Assembly: GCF_900101455.1 (NCBI RefSeq)
Contig: NZ_FMZJ01000013.1
Coordinates: 1 to 64,000 of the forward strand
DNA: 64,000 nucleotides
From: Sphingomonas sp. YR710
Lineage (GTDB): Bacteria; Pseudomonadota; Alphaproteobacteria; Sphingomonadales; Sphingomonadaceae
Reading direction: 5' to 3'
The notes beneath the pieces were generated by a model that had not been told where the DNA came from, ran no database searches, and worked only from the letters and a program-made list of their open reading frames with translations. Below, piece after piece: positions 31,624-40,255 of this stretch. How positions within the stretch are numbered: position 1 is the first letter of the stretch; the number at the start of each line of letters is the position of its first letter. The position numbers were made by a program, and so were the translations under genes.

Positions 31624-33021
31624 CTATTTGCGGGCCGCGCGGGCGATACTGTCCGGCGACCAGCCGCCACCCATCGCCTGATAGAGCGAAACATAGGCGT
31701 TGAGTCGATCGGCGCGTGCCTGGATCAGTACGAGTTCGGCGTTGAGCAGGCCGCGTTCGGCGTCGAGCACGTCGAGATAGGGGGCGTAGCCGGCATGATA
31801 GCGGTTGGTGGCCAGATGCAGCGCGGCCGCCAGCGCATCGCGCTGCCCCTGCAAGGCATCGACCTGTTCGCTCGTGCGCTGCGTCGTCGCCAGCGCATCC
31901 TCGACCTCGCGAAACGCGGTGAGCGCGGTCTTGCGATATGCAAATGCCGCCTGATCGCGCCGGGCCGCCGCTGCGTCGCTTTGGGCTCTGAGGCGGCCGC
32001 CTTCGAAAATCGGTGCCAATGCGCTCGCCCCGATCGACCATATGGTGATCGGATCGACCAGCAAGCTCGAGAGTGCGACGCCGGCAGTGCCGGTCAATCT
32101 GACGTCCGGCAGAAAGGCCGCGCGCGCCGAATCGAGATTGCGGTCGGCGGCAACGATCTGCTGCTCGGCGGCAAAGAGATCGGGGCGCCGGCGCAGAAGA
32201 TCGGCAGGAAGGCCATCCGGGATCGCCGGTGCGGCCAGCCGGTCGATCGCCGCTCCGCGCGCGATGGCGGCCGGTAGCTGGCCGATGAGCACACTCAGAC
32301 TATCTTCCTGCCGGGTCATAGCGAGCACCGCAATCGGAACGAGCTGTTCGGTTGCCTTATATTCCGCCTCTGCCTGACGCAGTTCGAGCATCGACGTATA
32401 GCCGACCGTCGCACGGCGGCGGGCGATGCGTAGCGCCTCGGCGCGTGATGCCAGCGTTTCGCGGGCGGTTGTCAGTCGGGCATCGAGCGCGCGGAGCGTG
32501 ATATAGCTCGACGCGGTCGCCGATATCACCGCCAGCCGCACGGTATCGCGTGCGCCCTCGCTGGCCAGGAGTGCCGCTTGTGCGGCGGCATCGGCACTTT
32601 TCAGCCGGCCGAACAGATCGGTGTCGAACGAAAGTTGCAACTGCGGCCCGCCGGAATTCTGGACTGCGGGCTTTCCGAACGCGTTCACGCTGCGCGATCG
32701 CTGTGCCGCCGCGGCGGCATCGAGTGCTGGCATCAGTTGCGATCGGGCCAGGGCGGTTTGCGCCCGTGCCTCATCGACGCGGGCGACGGCGATCGCCAGA
32801 TCATCGTTGTTGGCCAGCGCCGTTTCGACGAGCCGGGCCAGCACGGGATCGCCGAAACCCTCCCACCATGCGGCATCGATCGCCCTGCCGGCACCTTTGG
32901 GTCCGCGCCAGTCGGTCGGTGGCGCGACGGACGCGGCCCTCGGCATTTCAGGTCTTGGCGGGATGCAGCCCGAAACCCAAATGGTGGTGGCTAGCGTGAG
33001 AAAGCGGACGGCGCGGCTCAT
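31624..33021 (-). CDS. Outer-membrane efflux lipoprotein, NodT/TolC family
   Basis: 465 residues with a lipoprotein signal (TTIWVSGCIPPRPEMP, lipobox VSGC). The RND/MFS outer-membrane factor family is recognised from DAAWWEGFGDPVLARLVETA, LANNDDLAIAVARVDEARAQ, LPADLLRRRPDLFAAEQQIV and a second repeat with AFREVEDALATTQRTSEQVD and RYHAGYAPYLDVLDAERGLL. It provides the trimeric exit duct for the EmrAB-like pair upstream, with which it overlaps (ATGA). Confidence 0.93.
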   Translation of the reverse strand: MSRAVRFLTLATTIWVSGCIPPRPEMPRAASVAPPTDWRGPKGAGRAIDAAWWEGFGDPVLARLVETALANNDDLAIAVARVDEARAQTALARSQLMPALDAAAAAQRSRSVNAFGKPAVQNSGGPQLQLSFDTDLFGRLKSADAAAQAALLASEGARDTVRLAVISATASSYITLRALDARLTTARETLASRAEALRIARRRATVGYTSMLELRQAEAEYKATEQLVPIAVLAMTRQEDSLSVLIGQLPAAIARGAAIDRLAAPAIPDGLPADLLRRRPDLFAAEQQIVAADRNLDSARAAFLPDVRLTGTAGVALSSLLVDPITIWSIGASALAPIFEGGRLRAQSDAAAARRDQAAFAYRKTALTAFREVEDALATTQRTSEQVDALQGQRDALAAALHLATNRYHAGYAPYLDVLDAERGLLNAELVLIQARADRLNAYVSLYQAMGGGWSPDSIARAARK

Positions 33022-34118
33022 GATCCGGTATCGACCCGGGTTTCGACCGACATGCCGGGGCGCAGCCGATCGGCGAGTGGCTGGCCCGGATCGATGCTGA
33101 TCCGCACCGAGATACGCTGGGGCACCTTGGTGAAGTTACCGGTCGCATTGTCGGGTTTCAGTACGGCGAATTCGGAACCGGCCGCCGGCGACATCCGCTC
33201 GACATGACCGCTCAATTTCTCGCCACCGAGCGCATCGACCGAGAAGCGCACGGCCTGCCCGACCCGCATATGGGCTGTCTGGGCTTCCTTATAGTTGGCG
33301 ATCACCCAGGGATGCGGCGGAACCAGGAACAGCAACTGGGTGCCGTTCGTGACATATTGGCCGGTACGGACCCCGATGTCGCTGAGTTGTCCCGCCTCGG
33401 GTGCGCGGATCACGGTATGGCCCAGATCGATCTGGGCCAGCCGCAATGCGGCCCGTGCGCTCTCGACGGCCGCCCGCAGCGCGCCGCGGCCGACCGAAAC
33501 GGTGCGGATATCCTCCCCCGCGATGCGGCTTCCGGCCTGCGCCTGCTTGAGGCCCGCCTCGGCCTGCTGAAGCGCGGCGCGGGTCTGATCGCGCTCGCGC
33601 AAGGATAATGAACCGTCGGTCACCAGATCGTTGACCCTCGCCATATCGGCGCGGGCGCGGGCAAGCTGGGCCTGGGCGTTGCCGACGCCGGCCTGCTGCG
33701 CCGCCAAAGCCGCTTCGCGCGAGCGGGCGCTCTGATCGCTGTTGGCGAGGTTGGCGACAGCGGAGTCGAGCGCCGCCTTCGCCTGATCGACCCGCTGGCG
33801 ATAGACATTGTCATCGATGATCAGCAGCGGCTGGCCGGCCTTTACCTGATCATAATCGCTCACCAGCACCCTGGTGACATAGCCGCTCACCTGCGGGCTG
33901 ATGATCGTCGTCTTGCCGCGCACGAAGGCATTTTCGGTGCGCTCGACGGCGCTGGTAAAAGGCCATAAATGCCATGCGTACAGCACCGCCAACATGCCGA
34001 ATATGGCGACCGATACGATCGCTATGGTGGCCTGCGGGCTGAACCGCGGCGGGCGCCAGCCCGATCCCGTCGAGGGTGCCGGCGCCGGCTCGTCGTCGCT
34101 CCGATCGGTGTCGGTCAT
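33018..34118 (-). CDS. emrA: EmrA-like membrane fusion protein (HlyD family)
   Basis: 366 residues: one N-terminal membrane helix (about 29-52, ATIAIVSVAIFGMLAVLYAW), the biotinyl-lipoyl-like start TTIISPQVSGYVTRVLVSDY with KAGQPLLIIDDNVYRQRVDQ, a long coiled-coil hairpin and the return lipoyl half (VIRAPEAGQLSDIGVRTGQY, VPPHPWVIANYKEAQTAHMR). It bridges the MFS pump in the inner membrane to the outer-membrane factor. Overlaps both neighbours. Confidence 0.93.
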   Translation of the reverse strand: MTDTDRSDDEPAPAPSTGSGWRPPRFSPQATIAIVSVAIFGMLAVLYAWHLWPFTSAVERTENAFVRGKTTIISPQVSGYVTRVLVSDYDQVKAGQPLLIIDDNVYRQRVDQAKAALDSAVANLANSDQSARSREAALAAQQAGVGNAQAQLARARADMARVNDLVTDGSLSLRERDQTRAALQQAEAGLKQAQAGSRIAGEDIRTVSVGRGALRAAVESARAALRLAQIDLGHTVIRAPEAGQLSDIGVRTGQYVTNGTQLLFLVPPHPWVIANYKEAQTAHMRVGQAVRFSVDALGGEKLSGHVERMSPAAGSEFAVLKPDNATGNFTKVPQRISVRISIDPGQPLADRLRPGMSVETRVDTGS

Positions 34119-35776
34119 GATGCCGTCACGGTCTGCGCCGCGGCCATGCGCTCGCGCCGGGTGCGCAGGAAGACGACGAAACCCAGATAGATTGTCGTCG
34201 CGGCAGCCAGGATCGCGATGAGCTGGAACACGTCATTATAGGCCAAGATATTCGCCTCCCTCGTAATCTGCTGGCTCAGCAATGAAGCGCCCTCGGCGTT
34301 GCGCAGCGCCGGATCGACCAGGATGCGGCCATAGGCCGATCCACCTTGCTGGACGCGGGCGACGACCAGCGGATCGGTCATCACGATATGCTGGACCAGG
34401 GCATTCGAATGCGCCTTCTCGCGCATCACCTGAAATGTGCCAAGCAACGCCGTGCCGGCGAGCCCGCCGAGATTTTGCGTGATGCCGAACAAGGCGATGA
34501 ACGACAATATATGTCCGGCGCCGCGCTGGATGGCACGGGTCATTCCGAACAGCAGCGCCGGCCCCATGAAAAAGGTCGTCGAGAATGCGAGCAGCGCTTG
34601 CGTGAAATAGAGTTGTTCGGGGCGGGTGAGATTGGTCGAATGCGAATCCATCGCGGATGCCACGGCAACCAATGCCACCGCGAACATCACCGGCTGTGTG
34701 AGATGTGTGACGTCGAGCAGGACGGCGCTTGCAATCGATCCCGCCACCACCGCGACGGCAATGATCAGGAAGAGCGTATGGAACTGATCATTATTGTAAC
34801 CGAGCGTATTGAGCAGCCCGACCGCGGCGAACGACTGTTCCGACAGCACGATCCGCACCAGAATCGACACTATGGCAAAGCGGACGATATCGGCGCTGCC
34901 GAGCCAGCGCGTTTCCAGCAAGGGGCTGCCGCGATGATGTTCGACGAGCAAGGCCGCAAGAATCAGCGGGATCGACGCACACAAAGCCCAGCCGAGCCAG
35001 GGCGTGTCGGTCCACCAGAGTTGCCGGCCTTCGCCCAGCACCGCGCATAACAAGGCCGATCCGCCGGCGAACAGGGCAAAGCTCACGAAGTCCATCGGCT
35101 TGAATGCGTCCTGCCGTTCGCTCGGCGGCAGGCGGAGCAGCAGCACCGCCGCCAGCGCGATCACCGCCAGGCCGAATTCGAACAGATAAAGCGTGCGCCA
35201 CTCCCCGAACGCCAGCAGTTCGGTTGAAAACAGCCGCGCCAACGGGGTTGCGAGCTGCGGGATACTGATGCCGATCACGATCGATTGCAGCCGCCACTTC
35301 ATCGGCAGTGCCTGCATCATATAATAGAGCGCGAGCGACGTCAGCGCCGCCCCGGCCATGCCGCTCGCGGCGCGTACCGCCACCGCAGTCGCGAAGCTGT
35401 GCACGAAAAGGTGGGCAAAGGTTACGGCCGCATAAAGCGATACGAAGATGCTGGTGAACAGCCGCAGGCCGAACTGCTGGCGAAACTTGATCAGCAACAG
35501 GTTGATCGAAATGTTGGTCATCACATAAGCGGTCGGCAGCCACGCGATTTCATAGCCATAGAGGCCGAGAGCACCCTGGAGCTGGGGCAGGTTGACGGCG
35601 ACCAGCGCGTTGCCGAGGCCGCCGGTGAGCCCCACCAGCACCGCAATCGCGCCATAAGCGAAACGCCGCATTGCGGGATGTTCGGGATTGGCCGGCGATC
35701 CTGGCATCGTTGGCCGTTCATGCGGCGCAAATTGCCAATCTTCGTCGGGATCGCGCCAGCGGACCATTTCCCGCAT
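34115..35776 (-). CDS. emrB: EmrB-like MFS drug efflux pump (DHA2 family)
   Basis: 553 residues with about 14 hydrophobic segments. DHA2-type motifs can be seen: LPQLQGALGLYGYEIAWLPT, AYVMTNISINLLLIKFRQQF (a variant of the common 'R.G.RRLF' region, here FGLRLF) and RAASGMAGAALTSLALYYMM. It exports hydrophobic compounds using the proton gradient through the tripartite EmrA/outer-membrane channel. It is the first gene of the three-gene operon; its promoter should lie in 35777-35895, shared divergently with the small gene at 35896. No regulator gene is adjacent, so control is unknown. Confidence 0.9.
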   Translation of the reverse strand: MREMVRWRDPDEDWQFAPHERPTMPGSPANPEHPAMRRFAYGAIAVLVGLTGGLGNALVAVNLPQLQGALGLYGYEIAWLPTAYVMTNISINLLLIKFRQQFGLRLFTSIFVSLYAAVTFAHLFVHSFATAVAVRAASGMAGAALTSLALYYMMQALPMKWRLQSIVIGISIPQLATPLARLFSTELLAFGEWRTLYLFEFGLAVIALAAVLLLRLPPSERQDAFKPMDFVSFALFAGGSALLCAVLGEGRQLWWTDTPWLGWALCASIPLILAALLVEHHRGSPLLETRWLGSADIVRFAIVSILVRIVLSEQSFAAVGLLNTLGYNNDQFHTLFLIIAVAVVAGSIASAVLLDVTHLTQPVMFAVALVAVASAMDSHSTNLTRPEQLYFTQALLAFSTTFFMGPALLFGMTRAIQRGAGHILSFIALFGITQNLGGLAGTALLGTFQVMREKAHSNALVQHIVMTDPLVVARVQQGGSAYGRILVDPALRNAEGASLLSQQITREANILAYNDVFQLIAILAAATTIYLGFVVFLRTRRERMAAAQTVTAS

Positions 35777-35895
35777 TTAGACCAGATCGGTGGAAATGCG
35801 AAGAGCCTGGTGTGGCGCGATGTAAGTGGTTTCGGGATTGCTACAGCACCGTTCGCGTCTATCTTTGCAGGCACGAACTCCCGGGGAGAAACGCC

Positions 35896-36168
35896 ATGGA
35901 TTCGCGCGAGGGGAAGCATCTTCACGACATGGTCGGCCTGCTCGGCCTGCGCGCGCAGGCCACGGCCGTAGGACTGGTGCAACTGGCGAAGGAGCTTCAC
36001 AAGGCCGGTGTGCTGAGCGAAGAGGCGATCGCCCGTATCAAGGCGGCCATTCTGAACGACATTGCGTTGTCGCGACCGCGTGGTCGACAGAAGGACGAAT
36101 ATGAACGCGAACTGCGCAAACGTCTGGAAGCCGTTTTCGCCGACGAGGATGCGGGCGGCTCGCCTTAG
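35896..36168 (+). CDS. Small helical protein of unknown function
   Basis: 90 residues from an ATG behind a strong GGGGAGAAAC ribosome site. It is soluble and charged: [79 protein letters not shown]. The '[13 protein letters not shown]' pattern resembles helical repeat or small regulatory proteins, but I recognise no family. Its stop overlaps the pstB stop on the opposite strand (TTAG shared). A divergent location from emrB and convergent with pstB gives no firm functional hint. Confidence 0.75.
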   Translation: MDSREGKHLHDMVGLLGLRAQATAVGLVQLAKELHKAGVLSEEAIARIKAAILNDIALSRPRGRQKDEYERELRKRLEAVFADEDAGGSP

Positions 36169-37073
36169 CCGAAGCGGCCAGTCACATAATCGCGCGTCCG
36201 CTGCGCCTTCGGGTTGGAGAAGAGATCGGCGGTGGGGCCGAATTCGATCATCTTCCCCAGGAACATGAAGCCGGTATAGTCTGAAATACGCGCTGCTTGC
36301 TGAAGATTGTGGGTGACGATCACGATCGTGAAGTCGCGCTTCAATTCCATCAGCGTTTCTTCGAGCTTCGCGGTCGAGATCGGATCGAGTGCCGATGCCG
36401 GTTCGTCGAGCAGCAGCACTTCAGGCTCGACCGCGATACCGCGCGCGACGCACAGCCGCTGCTGCTGGCCACCCGACAGGCCGAGGCCGGAGCTCTGGAG
36501 CTTGTCCTTTACCTCGTCCCATAGCGCGGCCCGCTTCAACGCGCGTTCGACGATCACGTCCATGTCGGCCTTGCTCTTGCGATGATAGAGCCGCACGCCG
36601 AACGCGACATTGTCGTAGATCGACATGGGGAAGGGCGTCGGCTTCTGGAACACCATGCCGACCCGTGCGCGCAGCCGGGCAAGATCCGTGCCCGATCGCA
36701 TCACATTTTCTTCGTCGATCGGCTCGGTGCCCTGGCCGGTTTCGATCACCATCGACACACGCTCGCGCAGCCGGGCGATGCTCTTGCGGTCGCTGAGCAC
36801 ATCTTCGCCGTCGAGCAGGATGCGGCCCACCGCATGCTGGCCCGGGTAGAGATCGTAGATCCGGTTGAGCGCGCGCAGCAGCGTCGATTTGCCGCAGCCG
36901 GACGGGCCGATCAACGCGGTGATCTTGTGCTTTTCGACCGGCAGATTGACGCCGTAGAGCGACTGATTCTTGCCATAGAAGAAATCGAGATTGCGGGCCT
37001 CGAGCGCGAAGTCGGTGCCGGTTGGCGCGGTCATATGATATTCGTCGCGGACGTCGGTGACGGTGGCGTTCAT
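36165..37073 (-). CDS. pstB: Phosphate ABC transporter ATPase PstB
   Basis: 302 residues, longer than the usual ~255-270. ABC motifs are intact: Walker [17 protein letters not shown]-loop [18 protein letters not shown], signature [15 protein letters not shown], Walker [14 protein letters not shown]-loop [13 protein letters not shown]. Between DGEDVL (about residue 88) and [10 protein letters not shown] (about 134) there are roughly 34 extra residues, including [18 protein letters not shown], which looks like an imperfect duplication of the following [14 protein letters not shown]. PstB powers high-affinity phosphate import with PstC and PstA. ATG overlaps pstA. Confidence 0.95.
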   Translation of the reverse strand: MNATVTDVRDEYHMTAPTGTDFALEARNLDFFYGKNQSLYGVNLPVEKHKITALIGPSGCGKSTLLRALNRIYDLYPGQHAVGRILLDGEDVLSDRKSIARLRERVSMVIETGQGTEPIDEENVMRSGTDLARLRARVGMVFQKPTPFPMSIYDNVAFGVRLYHRKSKADMDVIVERALKRAALWDEVKDKLQSSGLGLSGGQQQRLCVARGIAVEPEVLLLDEPASALDPISTAKLEETLMELKRDFTIVIVTHNLQQAARISDYTGFMFLGKMIEFGPTADLFSNPKAQRTRDYVTGRFG

Positions 37074-37909
37074 GGGCGGTGCGTCTCCCGGGCGATGATC
37101 CGCCCGATGATGTTGATGGAAAGGACGGCGACGGCGATCAGCAGCGCGCCGACCCAGGCAAGGCGGCGCCAGTCGTCATAGGCCGACAGCGCAAACTGGA
37201 AGATCGTCGTCGGCAGGCTGGCCATCGGCTGGGCAAGATTGGTCGAGAAGAACTGGTTGCCGAGCGAGGTGAAGAGCAACGGGGCGGTTTCGCCGCTGAT
37301 GCGGGCGAAGCCGAGCAGGCCGCCGGTGACGAGGCCGCCGCGCGCGGCCTTCCAGACGATGCGGCGCACGACGAAGGATCGCGATGCGCCCAATGCCATG
37401 CCGGCTTCGCGCAGCGCGCTCGACTGGAGGTTGAGGATGTCTTCCGTCGTTCGTGTGACGATCGGGGTCGCGAGGAAGGCCAGCGCGACAGCGCCAGCCA
37501 ATGCCGAGAAGCCGTGGAATGGCGCGACCAGCAGCTCATAGACGAACAGGCCGATCAGGATTGACGGTGCCGACAGCAGCACGTCGTTGAGGAAACGCAC
37601 GACATGGCCATATTTGGTGCCCGCGCCATATTCCGCAAGCCAGGTGCCGGCGAGGATGCCGACAGTCAGCGCGATCACCATCGCGAGCGCACACATGACC
37701 AGTGAACCGACAATGGCGTTGGACAGGCCCCCCTCCGATCCGGGGGCCGGCTGGGTCATCGTGAAGACCTTGAGGTCGATACCACCGATCCCCTGCGTTA
37801 CCAGCGACCACATGATGAGCACCAGCGCGCCGAGCGCGATGAGCGTGGCGACGCCGCAGGCGCCGATGAAGACGAGGTTGCCGATGCGGCGGAAGAGTGC
37901 GCGATCCAT
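37070..37909 (-). CDS. pstA: Phosphate ABC transporter permease PstA
   Basis: 279 residues with six hydrophobic segments. PstA signatures are [56 protein letters not shown] and the EAA-type loop [20 protein letters not shown] followed by [20 protein letters not shown]. It forms the membrane channel with PstC. It lies 10 bp downstream of pstC and overlaps pstB. Confidence 0.95.
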   Translation of the reverse strand: MDRALFRRIGNLVFIGACGVATLIALGALVLIMWSLVTQGIGGIDLKVFTMTQPAPGSEGGLSNAIVGSLVMCALAMVIALTVGILAGTWLAEYGAGTKYGHVVRFLNDVLLSAPSILIGLFVYELLVAPFHGFSALAGAVALAFLATPIVTRTTEDILNLQSSALREAGMALGASRSFVVRRIVWKAARGGLVTGGLLGFARISGETAPLLFTSLGNQFFSTNLAQPMASLPTTIFQFALSAYDDWRRLAWVGALLIAVAVLSINIIGRIIARETHRP

Positions 37910-37919
37910 GCCGGCGACC

Positions 37920-38879
37920 TCAATATTTCTGGCTGCTGAGCAAGGCGCGCGCCATCGCCAGCACCGAGAAGGTGATGAAGAACAATACGAGGCCCAAAGC
38001 GGTGAGCGCGGCGGTGTGCATTTCGCCGGTAGCTTCGGTGAATTCGTTGGCGATCGTCGATGCGATCGTCGAACCTGATGCGAACACCGAGTCGGGAAAT
38101 GTGTGCGAATTGCCGATGATGAAGGTGACCGCCATCGTCTCGCCCAGCGCGCGGCCGAGGCCGAGCATCACGACGCCGATCGCGCCGCGGCGGACATAAG
38201 GGATGATCACCGATTTGATCACCTCGAACGGGGTGCAGCCGAGGCCATAAGCGGCTTCGCGGACCTGCGGCGGCACCGACAGGAACAGTTCCCGGAACAC
38301 CGCCGACATATACGGCAGGATCATGATCGCGAGGATGATCGAGGCGGTCAGGATGTTGGCGCCGTTGGGAATGCCGGAAAAGAGCTTTTCCTGCCACGAT
38401 CCGGGGTCGGCGGACATGATCAGCGGAAGCTGGACATGCTCGGCGAACCATGGCGCGAACACGAACAGGCCCCACATGCCGTAAACGATCGACGGAATGC
38501 CGGCGAGCAATTCGACAGCGATCGCGATCGGCCTGGAGAAGCTGCGAGGACAGAATTCGACCAGAAAGATGGCCACGCCCAATGCCAGTGGAAGCGCGAC
38601 GATCAGGGCAACGAACGAGGTGATCAACGTGCCGACGATCGGCCCCGCCGCGCCATAGACTTCGGTAACCGGATTCCATTCGCTCGACGTGAAGAAGCCG
38701 AAACCGAAATGGTGAAAAGCCGGCCAGCCGCCGACCGCGAGGCTGATCACTACTCCGGCGAGCGCCGCCATCAACAGCGTTGCGGCGCCGAAACAGGCGG
38801 CCCGGAACAGCGCCTCGCTCGATGCGCCGCGTGGGCCGAAGCGTGGTGTCGTTATTGTTGCAGTCGTCATGTCATTCAC
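37920..38879 (-). CDS. pstC: Phosphate ABC transporter permease PstC
   Basis: 319 residues, six membrane helices. FGFFTSSEWNPVTEVYGAAG, PIVGTLITSFVALIVALPLA, PSIVYGMWGLFVFAPWF, and the coupling loop REAAYGLGCTPFEVIKSVII with GLGRALGETMAVTFIIGNSH are typical PstC. A 62-bp gap containing a weak hairpin separates it from pstS, consistent with higher pstS expression. Confidence 0.95.
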   Translation of the reverse strand: MNDMTTATITTPRFGPRGASSEALFRAACFGAATLLMAALAGVVISLAVGGWPAFHHFGFGFFTSSEWNPVTEVYGAAGPIVGTLITSFVALIVALPLALGVAIFLVEFCPRSFSRPIAIAVELLAGIPSIVYGMWGLFVFAPWFAEHVQLPLIMSADPGSWQEKLFSGIPNGANILTASIILAIMILPYMSAVFRELFLSVPPQVREAAYGLGCTPFEVIKSVIIPYVRRGAIGVVMLGLGRALGETMAVTFIIGNSHTFPDSVFASGSTIASTIANEFTEATGEMHTAALTALGLVLFFITFSVLAMARALLSSQKY

Positions 38880-38941
38880 CCGACAAAGGCGGAGGCGCCG
38901 ACGCGCCCCCGCCCTGTGATCGTTACGGTCGAACTGTTACT

Positions 38942-39979
38942 TCAGTGCGACACGTAAACCGGCTTGCCGCCTGCTTTCACATTCATCGTCCACTGCTTGC
39001 GGATCAGCGTCTTCACCGTGGCGGGCAAAGGCACATAATCGAGCGAAGCTGCTGCAGCGTCGCCGCTCTTGTATGCCCAGTCGAAGAATTTCAGGACGCC
39101 CTGGCCTTGGGCCGCGTTTTCCTGGTTCTTGTAGAGGAGGATGAACGTCGCGGCCGTGATCGGCCAGGCGTTGGCGCCCGGCTGATCGAGCAACAGGATA
39201 TAGTTGCCCGGGATCTTGCCCCACTGCGCACCGGCAGTGGCGGCGGCGAAATTTGCGGCGACGGGCGCAGGATATTTCCCGACCTTGTTCTGCAGCAAGG
39301 TGAAGGTCGCCTTGTTCTGCTTGGCATAAGCATATTCGACATAGCCGATCGAACCCATCGTCTGCTTCACGAAGGCCGAGACGCCGTCATTGCCCTTGCC
39401 GCCGAGGCCGGTAGGCCACTGGACCGAGTCGCTGGCGCCGACTTTCGAAGCCCAGGTCGGACTCTTCATCGTCAGATAGGTGGTGAACACGAACGACGTG
39501 CCCGAACCATCCGAACGGTGAACGACGGTGATCGGCAGGTTCGGCAGTTTCACGCCCTTGTTGAGCACGGCGATCTTCGGGTCGCTCCACTTGGTAATTT
39601 CGCCGAGGAAGATCGACGCGAGCACCGGGCCGCTGAGCTTGATCTGGCCTGCGGCGATGCCCGGCAGGTTGACGATCGGCACGATGCCGCCGACGACGGT
39701 CGGGAACTGATAAAGGCCGGCAGCGTCGAGTTCTTCCGGCTTCAGCGGCTTGTCCGACGCGCCGAAATCGACGGTCTTCGCCTTGATCTGCTTGATGCCG
39801 CCGCCCGAGCCGATCGCCTGGTAGTTCAGGCCCACGCCGGTGGTAGCCTTATAGGTTTCGGCCCACTTCGCGTAGACGGGTGCGGGGAAGGTTGCGCCGG
39901 CGCCGGAAATGTCGGCCGCCTGAGTCCCTGTTGCAAACAGCAAGGCCGAGCCGAGCAGGGCCGTGAATTTTTTCATCAT
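38942..39979 (-). CDS. pstS: Periplasmic phosphate-binding protein PstS
   Basis: 345 residues with a signal peptide (MMKKFTALLGSALLFATGTQ, cleavage near AADIS). Phosphate-site motifs are clear: GAGATFPAPVYAKWAETYK, QAIGSGGGIKQIKAKTVDFG, ASDKPLKPEEL, and VVHRSDGSGTSFVFTTYL. It captures phosphate and delivers it to PstC-PstA. First gene of pstS-pstC-pstA-pstB; phoU, phoB and phoR do not follow within the window. Confidence 0.97.
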   Translation of the reverse strand: MMKKFTALLGSALLFATGTQAADISGAGATFPAPVYAKWAETYKATTGVGLNYQAIGSGGGIKQIKAKTVDFGASDKPLKPEELDAAGLYQFPTVVGGIVPIVNLPGIAAGQIKLSGPVLASIFLGEITKWSDPKIAVLNKGVKLPNLPITVVHRSDGSGTSFVFTTYLTMKSPTWASKVGASDSVQWPTGLGGKGNDGVSAFVKQTMGSIGYVEYAYAKQNKATFTLLQNKVGKYPAPVAANFAAATAGAQWGKIPGNYILLLDQPGANAWPITAATFILLYKNQENAAQGQGVLKFFDWAYKSGDAAAASLDYVPLPATVKTLIRKQWTMNVKAGGKPVYVSH

Positions 39980-40041
39980 TGAAGAATCTCCGATCGCCGG
40001 AAAAGCTGCCCCCGGCGGTGCGGCTCTCCTAGGAGCGGCAT

Positions 40042-40059
40042 GTTACGGCCATGTGACAA
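40042..40059 (-). promoter_or_regulatory. Candidate Pho box upstream of pstS
   Basis: On the minus strand: TTGTCACATGGCCGTAAC, two 7-base half sites (TTGTCAC, CCGTAAC) 11 bp apart, close to the PhoB box pattern CTGTCAT-N4-CTGTAAC. It lies about 63 bp before the pstS ATG. The divergent porin side has a TTGTCAT at 40187-40193 with only a poor upstream half site (GTTACGT), so a second box there is possible but weak. Confidence 0.5.
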
Positions 40060-40255
40060 ATTGTTAGAAGTGTTAACATATTGCGCTCCACTGCTATATT
40101 GCGGAGCGCTATCTCTCGGATATGGCAAGGTAAATGGTGGGCGGTCGTGTCGCTTTCGCTTTAATGTAAATTGAAGTTACGTCATTTTGTCATAAACACT
40201 ACCTAACAAACCCACCATCCCGGCCGACATTGCCGGGCTGATAAGGGGTTCTAGC

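Noticed and set aside
31624-35776. Type I secretion system linked to flagellar or T2SS genes
   Set aside because: The inner-membrane component is a 14-segment MFS pump, not an ABC exporter, so this is a drug-type efflux operon simply adjacent to motB.
40165-40193. Pho box in front of the porin on the plus strand
   Set aside because: Only one half site (TTGTCAT) is good; the half sites 11 and 22 bp upstream match poorly, so I mention it only as weak.
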